A model generated the notes under the pieces. It was given only the letters and a program-made list of their open reading frames with translations, ran no database searches and had not been told where the DNA came from. A stretch of DNA of 64,000 nt, taken from assembly GCA_918807975.1 (NCBI GenBank), contig OU964921.1, positions 18,688,498-18,752,497 on the forward strand, given 5' to 3'. A program made the position numbers and the translations under genes. This document shows, piece by piece, positions 1-10,917 of the stretch (its first letter is position 1; each line of letters opens with the position of its first letter). The DNA comes from Aplidium turbinatum (lineage: Eukaryota; Chordata; Ascidiacea; Aplousobranchia; Polyclinidae).

Positions 1-18
1 AATAATGTTCACTTTTAG

Positions 19-24
19 TACGTA
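19..24. other. TACGTA palindrome, present in most monomers
   Basis: A six-base perfect palindrome (also the SnaBI recognition sequence) lying inside AGTACGTAA. It recurs once per unit throughout. Exceptions seen include TTCGTA (type M), TATGTA near 3446, TACTTA near 8652 and 53625, TACCTA near 7672, TACATA at 37066 and TTTGTA near 47216. It is one of the three usual CpG sites per monomer. Confidence 0.8.
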
Positions 25-49
25 AAAAAACTTTCTTAGACAATTTTTA

Positions 50-56
50 ATGACGT
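50..56 (+). other. ATGACGT motif, present in most monomers
   Basis: ATGACGT followed by TAGTTCC occurs once per unit in most monomers. Known: this heptamer matches the CRE-like M26 site bound by the bZIP pair Atf1-Pcr1 in fission yeast, and TGACG is the general ATF/CREB half-site. Subtypes lacking it have ATGACAT (for example 2346, 2647 and 13578 regions), ATGATGT (13256, 15365, 16855), ATGACAG (type P) or ATGACTT (3810, 52998). That the host protein binds here is inference only. Confidence 0.45.
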
Positions 57-136
57 TAGTTCCAAACTAAAAGAATTAGATAGTTTCGCAAAAAAAAATT
101 ATTTTGCACAGTATGAAATGTCTTGGAAAAATTTTT

Positions 137-159
137 TTGAAAAGACAATTTTTTTTCAA
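137..159. other. conserved dyad spanning the monomer junction
   Basis: TTGAAAA at 137-143 and TTTTCAA at 153-159 form a 7-bp inverted repeat with a 9-bp spacer (GACAATTTT). The right arm runs over the junction into the next unit. The dyad is kept in most monomers of both length classes; exceptions are the types with TTTAAAAAGAC (D and relatives), where the left arm is altered, and units followed by CGATAATG, where the right arm is. It could form a hairpin in single-stranded DNA or RNA. No function is shown by sequence alone. Confidence 0.6.
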
Positions 160-325
160 TAATGTTCACTTTTGGTACGTAACAAAACTTCCTTAGATGA
201 TTTTTAATGACGTTAGTTCCAAACTAAAAGAATTAGATAGTTTCGCAAAAAAAAATTATTTTTCACTGTATGAAATGTCTTAGAAAAAATTTTGAAAAAT
301 TTGTTTGAAAACACAATTTTTTTTC
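158..325 (+). repeat. reference long monomer (168 bp)
   Basis: Second complete unit. It follows the same map as the 157-bp form but has 11 more bases in the A/T-rich tail, where a piece of the form TGAAAAATTTT is present twice in succession instead of once. This unit also carries TTGGTACG, AACAAAACTTCC and GATGATTTTT in place of the commoner ACAATTTTT, variants that travel together at 5.7, 8.2, 9.5, 48.7, 50.5, 56.7, 59.5 and 63.2 kb. The next unit begins CGATAATG. Confidence 0.95.
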
Positions 326-987
326 GATAATGTTCACTTTTAGTACGTAAAAAATTTTTCTTAGACAATTTTTAATGACGTTAGTTCCAAACAAAAAGAA
401 TTAGATAGTTTCGCAAAAAAAAATTATTTTTCACGGTATGAAATGTCTTGGAAAAATTTTTTTAAAAAGACAATTTTTTTTTCAATAATGTTCACTTTTA
501 GTACGTAAAAAAACTTTCTTAGACAATTTTTAATGACGTTAGTTCCAAACTAAAAGAATTAGATAGTTTCGCAAAAAAAAATTATTTTTTACTGTATGAA
601 ATGTTTTTGAAAAATTTTTGAAAAATTTTTTTGAAAAGACAATTTTTTTTCAATAATGTTCACTTTTAGTACGTAAATAAACTTTCTTAGACAATTTTTA
701 ATGACGTTAGTTCCAAACTAAAAGAATTAGATAGTTTCGCAAAAAAAAATTATTTTTCACTGTATGAAATGTCTTAGAAAAGTTTTTGAAAAATTTTTTT
801 GAAAAGACAATTTTTTTTCAATAATGTTCACTTTTGGTACGTAAAAAAACTTTCTTAGACAAGTTTTAATGACGTTAGTTCCAAACTAAAAGAATTAGAT
901 AGTTTCGCAAAAAAAAATTAATTTTCACTGTATGAAATGTCTTAGAAAAATTTCTGAAAAATTTATTTGATAAGACAATTTTTTTTC

Positions 988-1637
988 AATAATGTTCACT
1001 TTTAGTACGTAAATAAACTTTCTTTGGCAACTTTTAATGACGTTAGTTCCAAACTAAACGAATTAGATAGTTTTGCAAAAAAAAAAAGTTTTTCACTGTA
1101 TGAAATGTTTTTAAAAAATTTGTTTGAAAAGACAATTTTTTTTCAATAATGTTCACTTTTAGTACGTTACAAAACTTCCTTAGACAATTTTTAATGACGT
1201 TAGTTCCAAACTAAAAGAATTAGATGGTTTCGCAAAAAAAAATTATTTTTCACTGTATGAAATGTCCTTGAAAAATTTTTGAAAAATTTTTTTGAAAAGA
1301 CAATTTTTTTTCAATAATGTTCACTTTTAGTACGTAAATAAACTTTCTTTGGCAATTTTTAATGACGTTAGTTCCAAACTAAACGAATTAGATAGTTTTG
1401 CAAAAAAAAAAAGTTTTTCACTGTATGAAATGTTTTTAAAAAATTTGTTTGGAAAGACAATTTTTTTTCAATAATGTTCACTTTTAGTACGTTACAAAAC
1501 TTCCTTAGACAATTTTTAATGACGTTAGTTCCAAACTAAAAGAATTAGATAGTTTCGCAAAAAAAAATTATTTTTCACTGTATGAAATGTCTTAGAAAAG
1601 TTTTTGAAAATTTTTTTTGAAAAGACAATTTTTTTTC
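988..1637 (+). repeat. A-B-A-B' local alternation
   Basis: Units 988-1144 (type A, 157), 1145-1312 (type B, 168), 1313-1469 (type A again) and 1470-1637 (B on its left, a different tail on its right). Type A is marked by CTTTCTTTGGC, AAACGAATTAG, TTTTGC and GTTTTTAAAAAATTTG; type B by GTACGTTAC, CTTCCTTAG and GTCCTTG. The second B unit keeps GTTAC but ends CTTAGAAAAGTTTTTG, so it looks like a chimera at the core. This is a 325-bp dimer repeated about twice, the smallest HOR in the window. Confidence 0.8.
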
Positions 1638-3927
1638 AATAATGTTCACTTTTAGTACGTAAAAAAGCTTTCTTAGACAATTTTTAATGACGTTAGTTCC
1701 AGACTAAAAGAATTAGATAGTTTCGCAAAAAAAAATTATTTTTCACGGTATGAAATGTCTTGGAAAAAGTTTTTTGAAAAGACAAGTTTTTTTCAATGAT
1801 GTTCACTTTTAGTACGTAACAAATCTTTCTTAGACAATTTTTAATGACGTTAGTTCCAAACTAAAAGAATTAGATAGTTTCCCAAAAAAAAATTATTTTT
1901 TACTGTATGAAATGTCTTAGAAAAATTTTTGAAAAATTTTTTTGAAAAGACAATTTTTTTTCAATAATGTTCACTTTTAGTTCGTAAATAAACTTTCTTA
2001 GACAATTTTTAATGACGTTAGTTCCAAACTAACAGAATTAGAGAGTTTTGCAAAAAAAATTATTTTTTACTGCATGAAATGTCTTAAAAAAGTTTTTGAG
2101 AAACTTTTGAAAAAGACAATTTTTTTCAATAATGTTCACTTTTAGTACGTAACAAAACTTCTTTAGATGATTTTTAATGACGTTAGTTCCAAACTAAAAG
2201 AATTAGATAGTTTCGCAAAAACAAATTGTTTTTCACTGTATAAAATGTCTTAGAAAAATTTTTGAAAAATTTTTTTGAAAACACAATTTTTTTTCGATAA
2301 TGTTCACTTTTAGTACGTAAAAAAACTTTCTTAGACAATTTTTAATGACATTAGTTCCAAACAAAAAGAATTAGATAGTTTCGCAAAAAAAATTATTTTT
2401 CACTGTATGAAATGTCTTGGAAAAATTTTTTTAAAAATACAATTTTTTTTCAATAATGTTCACTTTTAGTACGTAAATAAACTTTCTTAGACAATTTTTA
2501 ATGACGTTAGTTCCAAACTAAAAGAATTAGATAGTTTCGCAAAAAAAAAATTATTTTTCACAGTATGAAATGTCTTGGAAAAAGTTTTTTGAAAAGACAA
2601 GTTTTTTTCAATGATGTTCACTTTTAGTACGTAAAAAAACTTTCTTAGACAATTTTTAATGACATTAGTTCCAAACTAGAAGAATTAGATAGTTTCGCAA
2701 AAAAAAATTATTTTTCACTGTATGAAATGTCTTGGAAAAATTTTTTTGAAAAGACAATTTTTTTTCAATAATGTTCACTTTTAGTACGTAACAAAACTTT
2801 CTTAGACAATTTTTAATGACGTTCGTTCCAACCTAAAAGAATTAGATAGTTTCGCAAAAAAAAATTATTTTTTACTGTATGAAATGTTTTTGAAAAATTT
2901 TTGAAAAATTTTTTTGAAAAGACAATTTTTTTTCAATAATGTTCACATTTAGTACGTAAATAAACTTTCTTAGACAATTTTTAATGACGTTAGTTCCAAA
3001 CTAAAAGAATTAGATAGTTTCGCAAAAAAAAATTATTTTTCACTGTATGAAATGTCTTAGAAAAACTTCTGAAAAATTTCTTTGAAAAGACAATTTTTTT
3101 TCAATAATGTTCACTTTTAGTACGTAAAAAAGCTTTCTTAGACAATTTTTAATGACGTTAGTTCCAAACTAAAAGAATTAGATAGTTTCGCAAAAAAAAA
3201 TTATTTTTCACTGTATGAAATGTCTTAGAAAAGTTTTTGAAAATTTTTTTTGAAAAGACAATTTTTTTTCAATAATGTTCACTTTTAGTACGTAAAAAAG
3301 CTTTCTTAGACAATTTTTAATGACGTTAGTTCCAAACTAAAAGAATTAGATAGTTTCGCAAAAAAAAATTATTTTTCACGGTATGAAATGTCTTGGAAAA
3401 ATTTTTTGAAAAGGCAAGTTTTTTTCAATGATGTTCACTTTTAGTATGTAACAAAACTTTCTTAGACAATTTTTAATGACGTTAGTTCCAAACTAAAAGA
3501 ATTAGATAGTTTCCCAAAAAAAAATTATTTTTTACTGTATGAAATGTCTTAGAGAAAATTTTGAAAAATATTTTTGAAAAGACAATTTTTTTTCAATAAT
3601 GTTCACTTTTAGTTCGTAAATAAACTTTCTTAGACAATTTTTAATGACGTTAGTTCCAAACTAAAAGAATTAGGGAGTTTTGCCAAAATAAATTATTTTT
3701 TACTGCATGAAATGTCTTGGAAGAGTTTTTGAAAAACTTTTGAAAAAGACAATTTTTTTCAATAATGTTCACTTTAGTACGTAAAAAAACTTTCTTAGAC
3801 AATTTTTAATGACTTTAGTTTCAAACTAAAAGAATTAGATTGTTTCGCAAAAAAAAATTATTTTTCACTGTATGAAATGTTTTACAAAATTTTTGAAAAA
3901 TTTTTTTGAAAAGACAATTTTTTTTTC
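1638..3927 (+). repeat. mixed-subtype array, left part of the P-HOR domain
   Basis: About 14 monomers in head-to-tail order. Diagnostic variants here (AAAAAAGCTTTC, TTTCCCAAAA, AGTTCGTAAATAAAC, GCAAAAACAAATTG, GACATTAG with AACTAGAAG) are the same ones that make up the P-HOR further right, but the P unit itself appears only from 3928. The ACAAATTG unit at 2221 and the next at 4346 are 2125 bp apart, shorter than the 2763 bp between 4346 and 7109, so this stretch is an incomplete or rearranged HOR copy. Confidence 0.75.
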
Positions 3928-6690
3928 AATAATGTTCACTTTTAGTACGTAAAAAAACTTTCTAAGACAATTTTTAATGACAGTAGTTCCAAACTAAAAG
4001 AATTAGATAGTTTCGCAAAAAAAAATTATTTTTCACTATGTGAAATGTCTTAGAAAAGCTTTTGAAAAATTTTTTTAAAAAGACAATTTTTTTACAATAA
4101 TGTTCACTTTTAGTACGTAAAAAAACTTTCTTAGACAATTTTTAATGACGTTAGTTCCAAACTAAAAGAATTAGATTGTTTCGCAAAAAAAAATTATTTT
4201 TCACTGTATGAAATGTCTTGGAAAAATTTTTTTGAAAAGACAATTTTTTTTCAATAATGTTCACTTTTAGTACGTAACAAAACTTCTTTAGATGATTTTT
4301 AATGACGTTAGTTCCAAACTAAAAGAATTAGATAGTTTCGCAAAAACAAATTGTTTTTCACTGTATGAAATGTCTTAGAAAAATTTTTGAAAAATTTTTT
4401 TGAAAACACAGATTTTTTTTCGATAATGTTCACTTTTAGTACGTAAAAAAATTTTTTAGAAAATTTTTAATGACATTAGTTCCAAACAAAAAGAATTAGA
4501 TAGTTTCGCAAAAAAAATTATTTTTCACTGTATGAAATGTCTTGGAAAATTTTTTTTAAAAATACAATTTTTTTTCAATAATGTTCACTTTTAGTACGTA
4601 AATAAACTTTCTTAGACAATTTTTAATGACGTTAGTTCCAAACTAAAAGAATTAGATAGTTTCGCAAAAAAAAAATTTTTTTTCACTGTATGAAATGTCT
4701 TGGAAAATGTTTTTTGAAAAGACAAGTTTTTTTCAATGATGTTCACTTTTAGTACGTAAAAAAGCTTTCTTAGACAATTTTTAATGACGTTAGTTCCAAA
4801 CTAAAAGAATTAGATAGTTTCGCAAAAAAAAATTATTTTTCACGGTATGAAATGTCTTGGAAAAAGTTTTTTGAAAAGACAAGTTTTTTTCAATGATGTT
4901 CACTTTTAGTACGTAACAAAACTTTCTTAGACAATTTTTAATGACGTTAGTTCCAAACTAAAAGAATTAGATAGTTTCGCAAAAAAAAATTATTTTTCAC
5001 GGTATGAAATGTCTTGGAAAAAGTTTTTTGAAAAGACAAGTTTTTTTCAATGATGTTCACTTTTAGTACGTAACAAAACTTTCTTAGACAATTTTTAATG
5101 ACGTTAGTTCCAAACTAAAAGAATTAGATAGTTTCCCAAAAAAAAATTATTTTTTACTGTATGAAATGTCTTAGAAAAATTTTTGAAAAATTTTTTTGAA
5201 AAGACAATTTTTTTTCAATAATGTTCACTTTTAGTTCGTAAATAAACTTTCTTAGACAATTTTTAATGACGTTAGTTCCAAACTAAAAGAATTAGAGAGT
5301 TTTGCAAAAAAAATTATTTTTTACTGCATGAAATGTCTTGAAAAAGTTTTTGAGAAACTTTTGAAAAAGACAATTTTTTTCAATAATGTTCACTTTAGTA
5401 CGTAAAAAAACTTTCTTAGACAATTTTTAATGACGTTAGTTTCAAACTAAAAGAATTAGATTGTTTCGCAAAAAAAAATTATTTTTCACTGTATGAAATG
5501 TCTTAGAAAAGTTTTTGAAAAATTTTTTTGAAAAGGCAATTTTTTTTTAATAATGTTCACTTTTAGTACGTAAAAAAACTTTCTTAGACAATTTTTAATG
5601 ACGTTAGTTCCAAACTAAAATAATTAGATAGTTTCGCAAAAAAAAATTATTTTGCACAGTATGAAATGTCTTGGAAAAATTTTTTTGAAAAGACAATTTT
5701 TTTTCAATAATGTTCACGTTTAGTACGTAACAAAACTTCCTTAGATGATTTTTAATGACGTTAGTTCCAAACTAAAAGAATTGGATAGTTTCGCAAAAAA
5801 AATTATTTTTCACTGTATGAAATGTCTTAGAAAAAATTTTGAAAAATTTGTTTGAAAACACAATTTTTTTTCGATAATGTTCACTTTTAGTACGTAAAAA
5901 AACTTTCTTAGACAATTTTTAATGACGTTAGCTCCAAACAAAAAGAATTAGATAGTTTCGCAAAAAAAAATTATTTTTCACTGTATGAAATGTCTTGGAA
6001 AAATTTTTTTAAAAAGACGTTTTTTTTTTCAATAATGTTCACTTTTAGTACGTAAAACAACTTTCTTAGACAATTTTTAATGACGTTAGTTCCAAACTAA
6101 AAGAATTGGATAGTTTCACAAAAAAAATTATTTTTCACTGTATGAAATGTCTTAGAAAAGCTTTTGAAAAATTTTTTTGAAAACACAATTTTTTTTCAAT
6201 AATGTTCACTTTTAGTACGTAAATAAACTTTCTTTGGCAATTTTTAATGACGTTAGTTCCAAACTAAACGAATTAGATAGTTTTGCAAAAAAAAAAAGTT
6301 TTTCACTGTATGAAATGTTTTTAAAAAATTTGTTTGAAAAGACAATTTTTTTTCAATAATGTTCACTTTTAGTACGTTACAAAACTTCCTTAGACAATTT
6401 TTAATGACGTTAGTTCCAAACTAAAAGAATTAGATAGTTTCGCAAAAAAAAATTATTTTTCACTGTATGAAATGTCCTTGAAAAATTTTTGAAAAATTTT
6501 TTTGAAAAGACAATTTTTTTTCAATAATGTTCACTTTTAGTACGTAAATAAACTTTCTTAGACAATTTTTAATGACGTTAGTTCCAAACTAAAAGAATTA
6601 GATAGTTTCGCAAAAAAAAATTAATTTTCACTGTATGAAATGTCTTAGAAAAATTTCTGAAAAATTTCTTTGATAAGACAATTTTTTTTC
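3928..6690 (+). repeat. P-HOR, left copy 1 (2763 bp, about 17 monomers)
   Basis: Starts with the P unit (CTTTCTAAGAC, GACAGTAG, AGCTTTTG, and ACAATAATG after the next T tract) and runs to the next P unit at 6691. Order includes the ACAAATTG unit (4346), the GACATTAG unit, an AAGCTTTC unit, the TTTCCC unit, M (5217-5381), N (5382-5548), a GCACAG unit, then A, B and C (C at 6523-6690). The same ordered block appears at 54925-57685, at an offset of about 50,997 bp. Confidence 0.85.
5217..5548 (+). repeat. reference M-N monomer pair
   Basis: M (5217-5381, 165 bp) is marked by AGTTCGTAAATAAAC, GAGAGTTTTGC, CTGCATG and GAGAAACTTTTG. N (5382-5548, 167 bp) is marked by a lost T in TTCACTTTAGTACG, GTTTCAAAC and GATTGTTTCGC, and ends in AAAAGGCAA. 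The two occur as a linked pair at about 19.6, 20.9, 25.1, 47.6, 48.2, 50.0, 51.8, 56.2, 59.0 and 62.7 kb, so they were amplified as a dimer. Confidence 0.85.
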
Positions 6691-9126
6691 AATAATGTTC
6701 ACTTTTAGTACGTAAAAAAACTTTCTAAGACAATTTTTAATGACAGTAGTTCCAAACTAAAAGAATTAGATAGTTTCGCAAAAAAAAATTATTTTTCACT
6801 CTGTGAAATGTCTTAGAAAAGCTTTTGAAAAATTTTTTTAAAAAGACAATTTTTTTACAATAATGTTCACTTTTAGTACGTAAAAAAACTTTCTTAGACA
6901 ATTTTTAATGACGTTAGTTCCAAACTAAAAGAATTAGATTGTTCCGCAAAAAAAAATTATTTTTCACTGTATGAAATGTCTTGGAAAAATTTTTTTGAAA
7001 AGACAATTTTTTTTCAATAATGTTCACTTTTAGTACGTAACAAAACTTCTTTAGATGATTTTTAATGACGTTAGTTCCAAACTAAAAGAATTAGATAGTT
7101 TCGCAAAAACAAATTGTTTTTCACTGTATGAATTGTCTTAGAAAAATTTTTGAAAAATTTTTTTGAAAACACAATTTTTTTTCGATAATGTTCACTTTTA
7201 ATACGTAAAAAAATTTTTTAGACAATTTTTAATGACATTAGTTCCAAACAAAAAGAATTAGATAGTTTCGCAAAAAAAATTATTTTTCACTGTATGAAAT
7301 GTCTTGGAAAAATTTTTTTAAAAATACAATTTTTTTTCAATAATGTTCACTTTTAGTACGTAAATAAACTTTCTTAGACAATTTTTAATGACGTTAGTTC
7401 CAAACTAAAAGAATTAGATAGTTTCGCAAAAAAAAAATTATTTTTCACTGTATGAAATGTCTTGGAAAATGTTTTTTGAAAAGACAAGTTTTTTTCAATG
7501 ATGTTCACTTTTAGTACGTAAAAAAACTTTCTTAGACAATTTTTAATGACATTAGTTCCAAACTAGAAGAATTAGATAGTTTCGCAAAAAAAAATTATTT
7601 TTCACTGTATGAAATGTCTTGGAAAAATTTTTTTGAAAAGACAATTTTTTTTCAATAATGTTCACTTTTAGTACCTAAAAAAGCTTTCTTAGACAATTTT
7701 TAATGACGTTAGTTCCAAACTAAAAGAATTAGATAGTTTCGCAAAAAAAAATTATTTTTCACGGTATGAAATGTCTTGGAAAAAGTTTTTTGAAAAGACA
7801 AGTTTTTTTCAATGATGTTCACTTTTAGTACGTAACAAAACTTTCTTAGACAATTTTTAATGACGTTAGTTCCAAACTAAAAGAATTAGATAGTTTCCCA
7901 AAAAAAAATTATTTTTTACTGTATGAAATGTCTTAGAAAAATTTTTGAAAAATTTTTTTGAAAAGACAGTTTTTTTTCAATAATGTTCACTTTTAGTTCG
8001 TAAATAAACTTTCTTAGACAATTTTTAATGACGTTAGTTCCAAACTAAAAGAATTAGAGAGTTTTGCAAAAAAAATTATTTTTTACTGCATGAAATGTCT
8101 TGAAAAAGTTTTTGAGAAACTTTTGAAAAAGACAATTTTTTTCAATAATGTTCACTTTAGTACGTAACAAAACTTCCTTAGATGATTTTTAATGACGTTA
8201 GTTCCAAACTAAAAGAATTAGATAGTTTCGCAAAAAAAATTATTTTTCACTGTATGAAATGTCTTAGAAAAAATTTTGAAAAATTTGTTTGAAAACACAA
8301 TTTTTTTTCGATAATGTTCACTTTTAGTACGTAAAAAAACTTTCTTAGACAATTTTTAATGACGTTAGTTCCAAACAAAAAGAATTAGATAGTTTCGCAA
8401 AAAAAAATTATTTTTCACTGTATGAAATGTCTTGGAAAAATTTTTTTAAAAAGACGTTTTTTTTTTCAATAATGTTCACTTTTAGTACGTAAAACAACTT
8501 TCTTAGACAATTTTTAATGACGTTAGTTCCAAACTAAAAGAATTGGATAGTTTCACAAAAAAAATTATTTTTCACCGTATGAAATGTCTTAGAAAAGCTT
8601 TGAAAAATTTTTCTGAAAACACAATTTTTTTTCAATAATGTTCACTTTTAGTACTTAAATAAACTTTCTTTGGCAATTTTTAATGACGTTAGTTCCAAAC
8701 TAAACGAATTAGATAGTTTTGCAAAAAAAAAAAGTTTTTCACTGTATGAAATGTTTTTAAAAAATTTGTTTGAAAAGACAATTTTTTTTCAATAATGTTC
8801 ACTTTTAGTACGTTACAAAACTTCCTTAGACAATTTTTAATGACGTTAGTTCCAAACTAAAAGAATTAGATAGTTTCGCAAAAAAAAATTATTTTTCACT
8901 GTATGAAATGTCCTTGAAAAATTTTTGAAAAATTTTTTTGAAAAGACAATTTTTTTTCAATAATGTTCACTTTTAGTACGTAAATAAACTTTCTTAGACA
9001 ATTTTTAATGACGTTAGTTCCAAACTAAAAGAATTAGATAGTTTCGCAAAAAAAAATTAATTTTCACTGTATGAAATGTCTTAGAAAAATTTCTGAGAAA
9101 TTTCTTTGATAAGACAATTTTTTTTC
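6691..9126 (+). repeat. P-HOR, left copy 2 (2436 bp, two monomers short)
   Basis: Begins with P (6691-6858, 168 bp; CACTCTGTGAAATG) and follows the order of the previous copy, but after M (GAGAG unit) a shortened TTCACTTTAG unit goes straight into ACAAAACTTCC. Relative to 57686 onward this skips about 325 bp, the length of one short plus one long monomer. The junction is visible within the unit at 8144: its left edge is N-like and the rest is the CTTCC/GATGATTTTT type. An exchange inside a monomer explains it. Confidence 0.8.
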
Positions 9127-9283
9127 AATAATGTTCACTTTTAGTACGTAAAAAAACTTTCTTAGACAATTTTTAATGACGTTAGTTCCAAACTAAAAGA
9201 ATTAGATAGTTTTCCAAAAAAAAAAAGTTTTTCACTGTATGAAATGGTTTTGAAAAATTATTTTAAAAAGACAATTTTTTTTC
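8144..9283 (+). repeat. 1.3-kb sub-repeat, copy 1
   Basis: Seven monomers from the CTTCC/GATGATTTTT unit through a unit with a long T tract after GACG, a TTCACAAAA unit, A (8634), B, C and D (9127-9283). The same seven in the same order recur at 9441-10582 with an offset of 1297-1299 bp, one monomer (9284-9440) lying between. Differences include one lost T near 8600. Confidence 0.8.
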
Positions 9284-9932
9284 AATAATGTTCACTTTTA
9301 GTACGTAACAAAACTTTCTTAGACAATTTTTAATGACGTTTGTTCCAAACTAAAAGAATTAGATAGTTTCGCAAAAAAAAATTATTTTGCACAGTATGAA
9401 ATGTCTTGGAAAAATTTTTTTGAAAAGACAATTTTTTTTCAATAATGTTCACTTTTAGTACGTAACAAAACTTCCTTAGATGATTTTTAATGACGTTAGT
9501 TCCAAACTAAAAGAATTAGATAGTTTCGCAAAAAAAATTATTTTTCACTGTATGAAATGTCTTAGAAAAAATTTTGAAAAATTTGTTTGAAAACACAATT
9601 TTTTTTCGATAATGTTCACTTTTAGTACGTAAAAAAACTTTCTTAGACAATTTTTAATGACGTTAGTTCCAAACAAAAAGAATTAGATAGTTTCGCAAAA
9701 AAAAATTATTTTTCACTGTATGAAATGTCTTGGAAAAATTTTTTTAAAAAGACATTTTTTTTTTCAATAATGTTCACTTTTAGTACGTAAAAAAACTTTC
9801 TTAGACAATTTTAGGTGACGTTAGTTCCAAACTAAAAGAATTGGATAGTTTCACAAAAAAAATTATTTTTCACTGTATGAAATGTCTTAGAAAAGCTTTT
9901 GAAAAATTTTTTTGAAAACACAATTTTTTTTC

Positions 9933-10089
9933 AATAATGTTCACTTTTAGTACGTAAATAAACTTTCTTTGGCAATTTTTAATGACGTTAGTTCCAAACT
10001 AAACGAATTAGATAGTTTTGCAAAAAAAAAATATTTTTCACTGTATGAAATGTTTTTAAAAAATTTGTTTGAAAAGACAATTTTTTTTC
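9933..10089 (+). repeat. reference monomer type A
   Basis: 157-bp class. Marked by CTTTCTTTGGC, AAACGAATTAG, TTTTGC in place of TTTCGC, and GTTTTTAAAAAATTTG. A sister form, A' (12218, 14173, 15652, 17142, 18598, 32985), keeps TTTTGC but has the ordinary CTTTCTTAGAC, so it lies between A and the bulk. Confidence 0.85.
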
Positions 10090-10257
10090 AATAATGTTCA
10101 CTTTTAGTACGTTACAAAACTTCCTTAGACAATTTTTAATGACGTTAGTTCCAAACTAAAAGAATTAGATAGTTTCGCAAAAAAAAATTATTTTTCACTC
10201 TATGAAATGTCCTTGAAAAATTTTTGAAAAATTTTTTTGAAAAGACAATTTTTTTTC
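10090..10257 (+). repeat. reference monomer type B
   Basis: 168-bp class. Marked by GTACGTTACAAAAC, CTTCCTTAG and GTCCTTGAAAAATTTTTG. It nearly always follows A or A', so the two move as a dimer. Confidence 0.85.
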
Positions 10258-10425
10258 AATAATGTTCACTTTTAGTACGTAAATAAACTTTCTTAGACAA
10301 TTTTTAATGACGTTAGTTCCAAACTAAAAGAATTAGATAGTTTCGCAAAAAAAAATTAATTTTTACTGTATGAAATGTCTTAGAAAAATTTCTGAAAAAT
10401 TTTTTTGATAAGACAATTTTTTTTC
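10258..10425 (+). repeat. reference monomer type C
   Basis: 168-bp class. Marked by GTAAATAAAC, AAATTAATTTT after the A9 tract, TTCTGAAAAATTTC and TTTGATAAGAC. It follows B in the cassette; in the P-HOR it is followed by P instead of D. Confidence 0.85.
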
Positions 10426-10582
10426 AATAATGTTCACTTTTAGTACGTAAAAAAACTTTCTTAGACAATTTTTAATGACGTTAGTTCCAAACTAAAAGAA
10501 TTAGATAGTTTTCCAAAAAAAAAAAGTTTTTCACTGTATGAAATGGTTTTGAAAAATTATTTTAAAAAGACAATTTTTTTTC
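10426..10582 (+). repeat. reference monomer type D
   Basis: 157-bp class. Marked by TTTTCCAAAA (the CpG of TTCGC replaced), AAAGTTTTTCACTG, GAAATGGTTTTG and ATTTTAAAAAGAC, which breaks the left arm of the junction dyad. It follows C and precedes E. Confidence 0.85.
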
Positions 10583-10749
10583 AATAATGTTCACTTTTAG
10601 TACGTAACAAAACTTTCTTAGACAATTTTTAATGACGTTCGTTCCAAACTAAAGAATTAGATAGTTTCGCAAAAAAAAATTATTTTTTACTGTATGAAAT
10701 GTTTTTGAAAAATTTTTGAAAAATTTTTTTGAAAAGACAATTTTTTTTC
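10583..10749 (+). repeat. reference monomer type E
   Basis: 168-bp class (167 here by one lost A). Marked by GTAACAAAAC, GACGTTCGTTCC (an extra CpG gained by A to C), ATTTTTTACTG and GTTTTTGAAAAATTTTTG. It follows D almost without exception. Confidence 0.85.
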
Positions 10750-10917
10750 AATAATGTTCACTTTTAGTACGTAAATAAACTTTCTTAGACAATTTTTAAT
10801 GACGTTAGTTCCAAACTAAAAGAATTAGATAGTTTCGCAAAAAAAAATTATTTTTCACTGTATGAAATGTCTTAGAAAAGCTTCTGAAAAATTTCTTTGA
10901 AAAGACAATTTTTTTTC
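10750..10917 (+). repeat. reference monomer type F
   Basis: 168-bp class. Marked by GTAAATAAAC, an otherwise consensus middle, and AGCTTCTGAAAAATTTC or AACTTCTGAAAAATTTC before TTTGAAAAGAC. It often occurs as two or more in a row (10750 and 10918; several from about 32.3 to 33.0 kb). Confidence 0.82.

Larger units (their letters stand above)
1..157 (+). repeat. reference short monomer (157 bp)
   Basis: First complete unit, used here as the map. TACGTA palindrome at 19-24; A7 tract at 24-30; T5 at 44-48; ATGACGT at 50-56; AGTTCCAAAC at 58-67; conserved core AAGAATTAGATAGTTT at 71-86; TTCGC at 85-89; A9 tract at 90-98; GTATGAAATG at 111-120; then an A/T-only switch and a T8 tract at 149-156. 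GC is 36/157, counted by hand. This unit has the GCACAG variant at 106-111, which recurs in a particular slot of several HORs. The start was set at AATAATG because nearly all units share it after the T tract. Confidence 0.95.
9441..10582 (+). repeat. 1.3-kb sub-repeat, copy 2
   Basis: Second copy of the seven-monomer block at 8144-9283, ending in A-B-C-D (A 9933, B 10090, C 10258, D 10426). The intervening unit at 9284-9440 combines an E-like left part (AACAAAACTTTC, GTTTGTTCC) with the GCACAG tail, so it is a chimeric junction monomer. The T tract after GACA differs from GACG in copy 1. Confidence 0.78.
9933..10917 (+). repeat. six-monomer cassette A-B-C-D-E-F, type example
   Basis: Units A 9933-10089 (157), B 10090-10257 (168), C 10258-10425 (168), D 10426-10582 (157), E 10583-10749 (167, one A lost in ACTAAAGAATT) and F 10750-10917 (168). 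The canonical sum is 986 bp. The same order appears at 12218, 14173 and 15652, and parts of it (A-B-C-D, D-E-F) in many other places. A second F follows at 10918-11085. The constant order of six distinct types is the strongest higher-order signal in the window. Confidence 0.88.
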
